The notes under the pieces were generated by a model, which was not told where the DNA came from, ran no database searches, and saw only the letters and a list, made by a program, of their open reading frames with translations. A stretch of 64,000 nt of DNA, taken from contig JAQGBZ010000012.1 of assembly GCA_034687125.1 (NCBI GenBank), positions 372,001 through 436,000 on the forward strand. The letters run 5' to 3'. The stretch's first letter is position 1; each line of letters begins with the position of its first letter. Below, in pieces: positions 1 to 10,760 of the stretch. Both the position numbers and the translations under genes were made by a program. The DNA is from Neelides folsomi. Lineage: Eukaryota > Arthropoda > Collembola > Neelipleona > Neelidae.

Positions 1-787
1 CATGGTCAAATGTGCCATACAAAAAGTTTATATCTATATAGCAAGCTTTAGTCGAATTTAAAACATGCATGTTTCATAATGCCCTTATATTGCCAATATT
101 GACGAGAAGAACGGTTTGTTGATGTCAATAATAAAAGGCTTCCTAAATGTTTCTACTTCAGAATTAAACATAATAGAGATTAAAAATGCCATACATTTGG
201 ATTTTATGCAATAATCGGTGGGCAAAGTTAATACTACTTCGATAGAAGTTTTAGATTATTTAGGTATGTAAACCTGTTAGATATTTTCTCTTTTCTTTAT
301 GGAGTGAAACTCCCCATACACACCCATACCCCTAGTACAAGTGAAAACAACCCACATCACGAGATTCAAAATGATTCGACGTATTTGCGAATCATAATAA
401 AAAAGTCATTTATTTTATGCCAATCTTCATCTTTGATAACTTTGATCACAATTTATAGGAGTTGAATTATTTTATAATGAATTGTTAAATCTCCACTTCA
501 AAAATACTTCACGTTATAATTACCGGACTCCTTATTCTTTATGTTTTTGTTTTGATTTACATTACTTTTTACATTTAAATAAGTTCTTATTTTTAACGTT
601 CCGACTTTACACTTGACCTTATAAGAAATTAACCAAATAACGGAATTATTCGAGAGTTTGAACGAGAAAGGGCAAGGAGTGAAGGTAAAACGTGAAATAT
701 TTAATTGTATAATATTTAATCAAATAATTTTTATTTATAGTTGGCCAACATCAAGAATCTATTCCATATTCTCATAATATAATCTAG
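1..787. other. AT-rich lead-in, no exon recognised
   Basis: Very A+T-rich sequence in which I recognise no coding exon. The mannose-6-phosphate receptor gene that starts to be visible at 788 needs luminal-domain exons upstream. They are not apparent here, so they probably lie left of the window, and this stretch would then be intron. Confidence 0.5.
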
Positions 788-1285
788 CATCAATGGAGAA
801 CTCAAATTTAATGACAGTAAAGCCTTTGCCGTTTAATCATGTCGATGATGGTATGTCAAGTGGAACCATTTTTTGTCTGCTATTTTTCATTGGAATCCTT
901 GTTTATTTTGGAGGAGGTGATTTGTTTTTTTATTTTAATTTGTTACTTATATTTTGATTTGGAATTTTACTTTTAATTTACTTCATTTAGGTATTAAACG
1001 CTCTATTTACAATTTTATGTTTCATTTGCCTGAATAGGAATATTATTGAGAAAATTCGTTCGTGGTGCAGAAGGTTATGAAATGATTCCGCATTACGCTT
1101 TTTGGTCTGAATTGCCTGGTTTGGTTCGGGTGAGTGATTCTTGAAACGTTATAAAATAAATAATATTAATGCGTAAATATTATAGAACGAAAAGCAGTGT
1201 TTTTAAAATTGTTTAAATTTTTTAGGATGGAATTGTCTTCACACTCAATGGATGTAAAGCTGATCTTACATATGAAAGGATTTGA
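788..1285 (+). CDS. M6PR: Cation-dependent mannose-6-phosphate receptor, 3' exons (partial)
   Basis: Three exons, about 788-916, 1038-1129 and 1226-1285, with phases that join cleanly (1, 0) and a TGA stop at 1283. They encode the end of the luminal stalk, one membrane segment (GTIFCLLFFIGILVYFGGG) and a cytosolic tail. Matches to the CD-MPR tail as remembered are the juxtamembrane V-x-G-A-x-G-x-E core, the PHxxFW motif and LVxDGxxF. The family is a type I receptor that carries phosphomannosyl lysosomal hydrolases from the trans-Golgi to endosomes. The FW pair is a known retrieval determinant, and GYEMIP contains a YxxI-type sorting motif. The tail stops soon after the Cys of LNGC, so the acidic dileucine end of the vertebrate protein is absent. 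The luminal domain lies upstream. The first exon start (acceptor at 786-787) is the least certain boundary. Confidence 0.82.
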
Positions 1286-2394
1286 CTTCTCTATTTTCAA
1301 ATATCGTATGTTTAGAGTTAGTGAATATTTTAATTTAGTTTAATGGTTTGATTTAAATGTTCACAAAAATGTAAATATTTTTCGAGTTCGTGATATTATT
1401 ATATAAACTTGTGTGCATTTTTTTCAATTTAATATTCTTCATAATAGATATTATGCACTGGTAATGTTTAATTATTTAGTAAAATTCCTTGATAAATACC
1501 ATTTCGTAGCGTAATACTTATAAGATTTTATTTTAAACGAATGCAATTGAAAGCCAACAACGAGAGTATAAAATATACATACATTTCTTCCAAAATAACA
1601 ATGGTTTTTGTACTTATAATACATACATAAATGTAATATTGGTTGTTAAAATACAATGAATGTTCATCGACATTATAATCAAACATATCGTAAATATACT
1701 AATAATTAATAATTAGGTGTGTTATACTGTTAGTCTCGTTTAATCAACAAAAAGTTTATTTGTGATAACCAATACAAACTAAGGGCGAGTAATACAATTA
1801 TTTAGCAATACATTTTCTTTAATTAAGTAATAAGCGATTAAATGATGAAAAGTTGTAATGGCCCTTTGAATTTAAATTCAAACCGTTGAACTGAAATTTA
1901 ATAAAGATGTAAATATCAAAATTTTATAAGATAATTATGATTTATTATTAAAACATACAACATTTGGTGAAAACAAATATCAAGATGACACTGCATATTT
2001 CACCCCTAAAATACAATTACAAAAAATGAGAATTAAATTCTATTGTATTAATAGTGCACGGTGTCAAATGAATGGATAAGTAACGACGTCCAGTCTGAAA
2101 GGTAGTAAGAAATTTCGCAATGAATGTGTTTGCATACTTGCAGATAATACAATATGCTCCATGCATGGCCCTTTTTTATGGCCAAAGTGAGTGTGGTAAA
2201 AGAAGGGGAACGGGAGGGTCAGGATGCGAAGGGGTTCATCAAACGGTTGGGGAAAGACAATTTGTGTGGGACGACGGGGGAGCAAGAATTGACACAAGGG
2301 AAGGGTGCGATGCTAAATTCGGAGGATTTGCAAAAAGGGAGCCAGCTTGAGTTCGGTTTCGTTCGGGCTGTAGAGAACAACTCCTACGGTGGAT
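1286..2394. other. 3' flank and AT-rich spacer
   Basis: Probable 3' UTR and intergenic sequence after the receptor stop, with several AATAAA-like stretches but no way to choose one. I see no coding potential. Confidence 0.5.
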
Positions 2395-2547
2395 CAATAC
2401 ACTCTCGGGAACTCGTGGAGCAGTTCTACACTTCCGTTCGTTCAACTCACCCCGTTTTGACCCATTTCCAAATCTAAGATTTTAAAATCATCATTGTTGC
2501 TCTCTCCGAAATCGTACGAGATTCAGACTCCCAACTCCTAATTAAAG
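2395..2547 (+). promoter_or_regulatory. Candidate noncoding first exon with strong 5' splice site
   Basis: A GC-richer island (about 2160-2547) interrupts the AT-rich spacer and ends in a consensus donor (AAAG followed by GTAAGT at 2548). Overlapping open frames of 60-107 codons occur here on both strands. None looks like a known protein, and they are what higher GC would give by chance. A promoter and 5' UTR exon on the plus strand is the simplest reading. The next plus-strand gene is the BTB gene, whose 5' UTR has an acceptor at 10712, so it is a possible partner. The link is inference only. Confidence 0.3.
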
Positions 2548-4829
2548 GTAAGTCATTCTTATTCATTATCTTGTTTAAAGACATTAACAATTACTTTCAA
2601 GGCAAAACCCGTTGGAATCTTCTTTCTCTCCTTTCTCCAAATTAATCCATGGAATCTTATTTCGATATTCACTTTATATTTACTTTTTGAAGACATTTAA
2701 CTTCATGCAATTATCTTATACGTTAAGAGACAATTGGTAATTATTAATTGCATTGTTTAATGTAAAACTCATAGATAATTGATATCAATATGTGATTTAA
2801 TTAGCCATAGTGTGAGAAATGGTTAAATGACAGTAGTTTTGAACTGACACTGTCTGAGTCATTTAGGCATAAGAGATTTACAGAAGCTCAATTAAAAAAT
2901 ATTAATACAAATGAAAAAGAGTGCCGACTGCTTATGGAATTCATTATTTACTTTGCTGATAACTTAGGTAGAAATTTGAACTGATTAACCTCACTTGACA
3001 TGACGTTCAATTTCATCATAGTTATAAATACAGTTATGTAATATTTAAAAAGAGGACCTCATATATTTATTTAAAATGTTTATTGTTTAATTAAGGCTCT
3101 AATCGTATTCGCAATTTGTGCCAAACTAAACAGTCATTTCCCTAAATAGCTCAAATTGACGAGGAAGAACCCGACCTGAAGTGAGGATTAACGAATAAGT
3201 GAGCTTATCAGTCTGAATATGAATGAATCACAAATCAATTCATATAGTACATTTAAGGATAGCGACAAAGGATAACGTAAAACCATATCATGTTTCATTC
3301 TTAAGAACGGAGTGTATTACATTCTTGAAGAATGAAATATACAATTTAGACATAATGACGTAATTTGATTATTTTAAAATTGACTTTACGAATACGAACT
3401 TGAATTAGGCCATACATTCATGTGTTTGAAAGCTTGAGACGATTAATGAAATTAACAAGAGTAATTTTTTAACTATGAAGAAACTGGATATTTAGTTTAT
3501 TGAAAAGAGAGAGAAGAAAAAAATCAAATACCTTTTGCATAAAAGCGATAAAATGTAGAACGTAGGAAAGCCATCTGGAGTTTAGCAAGCCGGAAATAAT
3601 AGAAAAAAATTAGTCTCCTCTAGCCCATTAGGCCTATAATAAGCAAAAGCTTAACTTGAAGGATTCAAGGATGCTTGTATATCAAATACATCTATTACAA
3701 GACACTGTAATACTTATAGTACAAATATATTTGTATATCAAACTACTAATAAACGGCAGTAGTCTTTAAGTCAATGTTAATAGAGATCACAAGAGAAAAT
3801 CGAGAATAGAATTTTTTAACGAAAGGCATTTAATTGTTTGTTTATGAATAATGAATTCCTTTAAACTTTTCATTATATAACTTTTCCTTTTTGATCATAA
3901 TACTATATTATTGACATTTTTACAAATGTTTTTGCCTAAAAACTTTCTTAAGCATCTGTTGCTCTATTTCATTGACTTGATATATAAAATGATAATTTTC
4001 TCACCATCGTATAATCCGACTTATTGTTAGTTAAAGTTATACATCCTATTATGGTACATTGTATAAGAAAATACGACCATATTGGAATATTAACGAATTC
4101 ACTATGAAACTATGATGCGCCACATCCGTTTTTAATTTGCATTGAAAAATATTAATTTTTTATACATTGCATTATAATTTATAAATGGTATGTTAGTATT
4201 ATAATGGGAATGTAAAGAAGTGAAATCTTGAACTTATTTTACTTAACGTGTCTTGCTATCTGACTGTTAGTAATACGCTGTTAGTAAAATTAAGTATTGT
4301 ATCATGTTAGTAAGCACAAGTCTCTTCTACTTATGCATGTACCTAAGCATGTATCTTATGGTCACTTTTTATCAGTTCAAATTTCAATTAAGCTAATGTA
4401 TCTGTATATTAGAAAATAATGAAATAATACTACATAAATGAGAAAATTGAGTTTCAAAATCATTGCTTCTACGTAAAACTGAATCTCTATTTTATTAATT
4501 TGGTTAACTCAACTTTAACTTTATGAGTAATCCATTTAAGAAATAAGAAAATATTTTATGTCCATTTGTGTGTACAATTCTTCCTTGATTTACATCATGA
4601 CACATAATCAGTTGTTAAAGTAAAGGCACATGACTCATTTTCTACAAGTGAAACTCAATATTACTGGCATAACTTCGAAATTGCTAACTTTTTTTTAAAC
4701 CTAAAGCTATTTTGGGGTAAAAACATACCGCATCTAAATCTCTCAATAATGTATACCACACATAAATATAATATAAATCTTCATTTGGTATATGTATGTG
4801 CATACTTAATGATGATTGGATCATGTATA
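2548..4829. other. Gene-free AT-rich stretch
   Basis: No exon, RNA gene or repeat that I can support; only short poly-A and poly-T runs. Confidence 0.5.
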
Positions 4830-5389
4830 CAGCCCGTTTACTTTGTAGTGTTCCTTTTAAGATCCTATTAAAAAATAGCTCTTATAATAAGGAATGAATT
4901 ATCTGTTTTATGTAAAATTAAGACTTATCAACTAAATCTTAATTAGTGATTTGGGATCCATCTACTTCGATATACCTTTGTAATCGCCTCTCAACAGCCC
5001 TACATGCATTTTAGCACATTCCTAAACTAATCTCATTAAACATGATTCGATGATTTTGTTTTTTAAATCATTAAGGGTTAATACCATCTTCTTTTGACTT
5101 CTCGAGCATTTGCTACTTTCCAATCCACACTTTTTGTAGAATTGAAATGTGACTACCGGTTTTCCATTTTACGGCAGAAAATGTAAAATGGGATAGCAAA
5201 AAAGAAAACTATGAACATGTTCGGGAAATCTTTTGCCGTTTCTTTTGGCTTTAATCATTGCGGCCGATAGTCTGCTTCAAGTTTATTTATTATATTTCCC
5301 ATAACATGCAATGTTGTAAAAAATTGTAAATTAATTAGATCAAAAGTTATTCCGAATTTAAAAAGGAACACTACAAAGTAAATGGGCTG
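4830..5389 (-). mobile_element. Decayed Tc1/mariner-type DNA transposon, internally deleted
   Basis: About 560 bp bounded by inverted repeats of roughly 32 bp beginning CAGCCCRTTTACTTTGTAGT; the two ends differ at few positions. The left end is preceded by TA and the right followed by CA, consistent with a decayed TA target duplication. The minus-strand interior retains transposase C-terminus-like pieces in different frames (AVERRLQRYIEVDGSQITN; NDLKNKIIESC), resembling the end of Tc1/mariner-superfamily transposases. The catalytic N-terminal and central parts are missing and several stops interrupt the rest, so it is non-autonomous. Superfamily assignment rests on the TA flank and the remembered C-terminal pattern. 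Confidence 0.72.
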
Positions 5390-8300
5390 CATATTATGTA
5401 TGTATGTATATTATATAATCCCGATATTCATTTAACTTTTTGTGTACTTTTACTATGTAATGCATTTAATATTCCACGTTTTCCCTTTTCTGTTGAACAA
5501 ATGGCGAGAAATTGAGTATGGGTATTCTTTCTCGGTTGTTTATTTATAAAGTAGGTTTCTGATGTGCTCGGTGACCTAAGAATGAGTTGGCTTTGGCATA
5601 AGATCAATTTGTTATTTTCTTCCTCCAAATTCCTTTAAGAGGATTTTTTTCCTTTTTCGCATCTTGGCACACTATACCTTTTCTATTCCAAATAAAAACC
5701 TACTTACTCACTGCCTCAAATGCGTTTTATTTTATTGGATTGAGAAAGAAAACAAATGGCTTAAATTTTTCTCTTCTTTTTTCTCTTAAGAGTTAAGGCC
5801 AAGTTTATTTTTTGTAATAAGATTATATGTCTAGTTTGGCTATGTTAAGTTAAATATTAACCTCTTTGTCGAAAATTAGGAACCCCAATAAAATCCTCAT
5901 TTAAATTCGCAATTTAAATGCATACAACTTTATTTAAAGTGCTTACAATAACCTTCGCTCTATATTTACTTAATTATGTAATACAATAGTATGTACTAGG
6001 TATTAGGTATGTATACTCTACATAAATAGTATACCTAATACCTACTCATACTAACTAATATAATGGATCAAGTTGTTAATTATAGAGATAACTCCTCATG
6101 AGGTTGGATCACAAGATTCCTTAAATTATGTCACATGCTCAGACAACTTTGAAATTACTTGAAACAAAGCTTAATGTGGGTACGAATGAATATGACACTT
6201 AATTTATAATACAACTTGATGAGTTTATTCTAAAAAATTTTAACAGCTAACCAAAATAAATAGAATAAATTAATGGCATCTTACTAAAAGTACAATAAAA
6301 ACAGAATTTAGAATTGACTTGAGAGAATTGTTCAATAATTCCATGCTCCCGAAGCGTTTGCATTACATAATGTGTAGATGCAGATTCATTATAATATTAT
6401 AAAGCATTATAAAGATGAGTGGATTTTATCCGTATAAATATTCAAATAGCCAAGAACTCCTATCTTTGTAGGCTTGTCCAAGAGGAGAATCCTCAATTTG
6501 AAGGCCCAAGGCAGGGCGTTACTTCTCAACTCTCATGCATACAAAATATTGTAAGTGCTTGTCTCCTCAATTTGATATAAATGTTAGCTGTAAGGATATG
6601 TACTATTTATGGTAGAGATACTTATTCAAAGCTAAAAATTGTCCTATGAATTATGTACATTTATAATACAGATATACTGCTATTTAAATACACTATTCGC
6701 GTTTCTTTACGTAAGTACCTATGCTTAAACTTTAGTTGTAATGCGTATTGAAAAGAAAGACAAGAGATAACTGCATTGCATGTTTAAATAGAGATAAACT
6801 ATTCACGATGAAAGCATTTAAATAGAATGTATTGTAAAAACTCAATAACTATCTATTGTGTTATGTACTTATAACATTACAATTATGTGTAAGAATTTGT
6901 AATTTTATAAGTTTAAACTTTATACAAGAAGCTACTTATTACATTACGTACAAAAAATTGACTGATAATTATAGCAATTATGTTCATATTATTTTACTAG
7001 TTCAATTTTTAAGCTTACCGTCTTATCCATATTAATTATTATATCGTACATTACCAACATACGTACTATATTATGGCAAAACCAAAGTCGAGATATTTTA
7101 CCATTCAAGACAATACAATAGATAGTATTTAATATCACCTAGAATTGGATGGCAATTAGATATTAATTTGTACCTGCTAACAAAATGTCACATTTAAATG
7201 GATATGAAACTGAACTGATCATTTATTTATGCACATTTTGGTCCTTTACATGTTTCTCTTTTTTGTCTACATTTTAAGGAGTTAATCTTCCTTTCAATTC
7301 AATCGCGCCAGTGTGCAATTATGTATGTATTTAAATATGTATAGGTTCACGTACAAGATATACAATTACCTATGTATGTTTGTTTAAATAAGTAAGAAGT
7401 TATATAATGCAAATCATATGATTTCAAAGTTTAGCATGTTCTTTTAATAATAATATAATGCATGCCGTTGTTCTAGTGTAAATTAGGAGTAGGTATTGTA
7501 AGATTTGTCATCCTCATTATTCAAGTATAGTGAGATGCTTTAAATATAGAATGTTTCTCATGTGCTCGTTGATGAGCGACATTATCTATAAGGAAATGTT
7601 GAACTTTTAAATACGCTCGCTTTTTCACATCCCCTATTATGTTAATGACAAGACGAAAAGTCGTAAAAGAAATTGATATGCTTCAGGAATATATTGATGT
7701 TTTTATTATCTGTCAAAATACACCGAGAGGAACTGCAAGCATTCAGTTAGCTCTCTCAGGTGACTTTTATTGTAGGTATTGATAATAAAGTCCGAAACAT
7801 AATTTAAATATTTTAACCCGATAACATTACCAATTATAGTACAATCCTTTGTCTGTTATTACAATTTTATTCAATTAACCACGTGATTTTATACATACAG
7901 AACTACTATTTACCTGAATTATATAATTTTAACAAAAGAAATTATTTCATCTTTTTAACTTGATTGTGCTTGTCAATATTTACAATAATTTAGTAGTTTT
8001 AATGTGACCATTTGAACGTCAGTTCTAAGTTTTAATCAATTGAGATAAAAACAATTTGTTTACATTTCCATACTTAATTAAGCTTTTAAATCCGCTCGGA
8101 AACTTCGACCCCACCGATATGCGAAGTATGTGATGTGATATCTCACATGGGATTTATAATACACAACATGGGAAAGTTTGTGAACATTTAAGTTTAGACT
8201 AACAATTCAATTTTAAATATTTTGCAAATTAATAAACAAACAAAATTGTGCTTCCCTTTCCAAACTAATTCAAGAGTATATAACTGACATTCTGGAGAGA

Positions 8301-8591
8301 TTAATTATATATGCTAAATACACATTTTACATAACAAAAAGCCACATACCTATGAATAAGGACTCCAAATCTCGACATGTACATAAGTGTATATAAGAAA
8401 GTCTATTAAAAGTAAGTGTTTAGTCAATATGCAATTATTTGTGTAATTATTTATTAATTACGGTACTTCTAACCTACTATACTAGTTATAACATTGGTAG
8501 TTCACATTGACATTTATGTATTTGTAAGATAAATCTATATTTTAACATCCTATTAAAATGGAGCTCGGCATTTGAAACCTCTTTTGTTATG
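5390..8591. other. Gene-free AT-rich stretch
   Basis: No convincing gene. A short open stretch of 46 codons starting at ATG 7638 (MLMTRRKVVKEIDMLQEY...) was seen, but it has no recognisable family and no clear splice context. The only other structure is the hairpin at 5988-6052. Confidence 0.45.
5988..6052. repeat. Long hairpin-forming inverted repeat
   Basis: Arms at about 5988-6010 and 6031-6052 are complementary over some 22 bp with one bulge (core AGGTATTAGGTAT), separated by about 20 bp. It may be a relic of a small palindromic element or an RNA hairpin; nothing in the sequence decides this. Confidence 0.6.
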
Positions 8592-9110
8592 TACCGTTAT
8601 TGTTCGAAAGAGAGGCGGGGCTCTCTTTAAAAAATTTGGCTCTAAGGGGGGGGGGCTTTCTATCGAACAGGGCTTTCTTTCGAACAGAGGCTTTCATTAA
8701 ATAATTTTAATATTTACTGTTCATTAGAATAAATTAATTTCATGAACTGACACAAAATCAATGGTAGAGGATCCATTTCCTCCCCCTTAATCTTCGCTGA
8801 TAGAAACAGTAACTTCGTTTGCTTAGTTTTCTTCTTCATTTCCATTTTCTTATTCCATTTGGAATCTTTATTTATGACCTGAATGATTTTCTGAGTATTT
8901 TAAACACTCAAGTGATAAAATAGATTTTTTTCGGAAGATTAAAATAGAAATTATAATAAATAAATGAATGCAATGAATTCGAAATACATATAAAGTATTT
9001 GAATTAACGCCCCGTGGAATTAGGTATAATACTTGTGTATGAGGGGGGGGGGCTCTCTTTCGAACAGGGCTTTCTTTCGAACAGAGGCTCTTAATCGAAC
9101 AATAACGGTA
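8592..9110. mobile_element. TIR element with 17-bp subrepeats and G-runs (MITE-like)
   Basis: About 519 bp with inverted ends TACCGTTATTGTTCGA. Inside each end is a run of 10 or more Gs followed by copies of a unit of about 17 bp (GGCTTTCTTTCGAACAG and variants). Two units stand at about 8656-8690 and three at about 9048-9100, in the same orientation, so the element combines inverted termini with direct subterminal repeats. The interior is AT-rich and noncoding. The structure suggests a non-autonomous DNA element or a satellite-like foldback unit; the family is unknown to me. Confidence 0.6.
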
Positions 9111-10712
9111 ATAGATATCAAACCAAAGATAATATTCTCCAGGCATAGACTTCATTAATGAATCTTTGTTTATCTGACCCGACTGTCAATTTGTCGCCAA
9201 CGAAGAAATTCTGATTCTTTTATTTTAACTCGATCCAATCTAAAAATCCCATCTAACCCAACTACTCTTATTCTACATTATAATAATACGAATTTGCCAT
9301 TCATGCATGTCTAATTGGTCCATTATAATAAAATGTCGATTAAAGCTTGCTTTACAACAAAAATACTTTATTACAATATATTGTATTTGGCAATAAAAAT
9401 TAACATAAAATCTATGTATATCAAAGTCAAATGCAAATAAATTCCGTAAACAAATAAGTAAAATATAGTATATAAAAACATATCATACAATCTTTTATTC
9501 ATTAGAAATATACAATAATACCCAATAATATATATTATTTTAAATGTCAACAATATAGGGAAAACTTATGTATAGGATTATATCCTGAATATTCCATACT
9601 ATGGATCACTGCCTAATGTTCAAATGCTCTTACTTTAAAGAGCTAGTCATATTTTAAGAAAGAAGTTTGTGAGGATTAAAAGGAAGATTGAGTTATGTTC
9701 TTTTCTTTTCTCACAAAGTTAAATCATTTTTGTTGACAATATGGCCATAAACTTTATTGATTCCGCGACCACAATTTCATTTGGTCGAAGATTTAGGGTG
9801 AGCTTGGTCGTATCTGATCTATAAAAACGGCATTTGATTCAAAGTAGCCGTGATCTCGAAGGAGTAATTCGCAGAGCAAGCATCTACCATGAAGTACCGA
9901 TTTGGTAAAGACTTATGGCTTCCAGGGTAAACAGTGTGGCAAATGGCAAAGTATAAGAAATAATTTTTACATATCTCAGATGGTATAAATATAAGATATA
10001 AAATAAAGTATGAGGAAAATATACATACATTATACAGTAACTACTCAAATATCATATTGTACAACATATACTTAATATATTTCTCATGTAAATATGGCAT
10101 AGAATTTGTCTAATGTAAATGGAATTGAAGAAAAGAGTTTTTATGACGAAAGTTGTGTGAGGGCTTTGAAAGCATTGTGCATGGACACACGGAGAGAGAA
10201 ACAGAGAGTAATAACATAATAGAGATAAAGTTTCCTTTTGACTCTAAACGCTTCTCAAAGCCACTTGAAAGAGACATAAGCGGGAAGATGCCCTGATAAC
10301 CTTTGCCATACAGGAGAGGAAAAAGGATCTCATTTCCATTGCTCTCCTTATTTCCCTCCCTCCTTTTCCCTTCTTCTTCCAAATAAAGAAAAGGAGAAGG
10401 CAAAGCTGTTCGGATCTGTATTAAAAAGAGACGCTATAGAGCAGTTGGAGTCGTTGGAGTTCCGGAGGATTTCTCTGGCCGAGATCTCCATTGTTCGCAC
10501 TTTCCAAAGTAATCTCGCTACTCAATAAACGAGGAAAGTTGTGAGATTGATTAAGAGTTGGGCCTTTATTAGAACCAAGAATCCAATTTGGAGGAGGAGA
10601 AAGAAGCTGAGCTCCAATACGGGCTTTATTATACTCCCATATAGTAAATGGGTCCTATTAGGCTTGAAGTGAGATTAAGCCATTTAATCCATCCTATTAT
10701 GTCACTTTCCAG
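9111..10712. other. Spacer upstream of the BTB gene
   Basis: The AT-rich part to about 10100 holds nothing recognisable. From about 10110 to 10712 the sequence becomes GC- and purine-richer and probably includes the BTB gene promoter. An acceptor-like TCACTTTCCAG ends at 10712, just before the start codon, which implies a spliced 5' UTR. Confidence 0.4.
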
Positions 10713-10760
10713 AGTTGGGCCGATGAGAGGATTTTGGGCTCATTGGATTTCTCTCAAACG

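Noticed and set aside
2064-2477. Overlapping open frames of 68-107 codons on both strands
   Set aside because: Four frames overlap in a GC-richer island, none has a recognisable domain, and the composition alone explains the openness.
9720-9960. GC-richer patch considered as a transposase fragment or exon
   Set aside because: The possible reading (SRDLEGVIRRASIYHEVP) matches no family I know and is soon interrupted.
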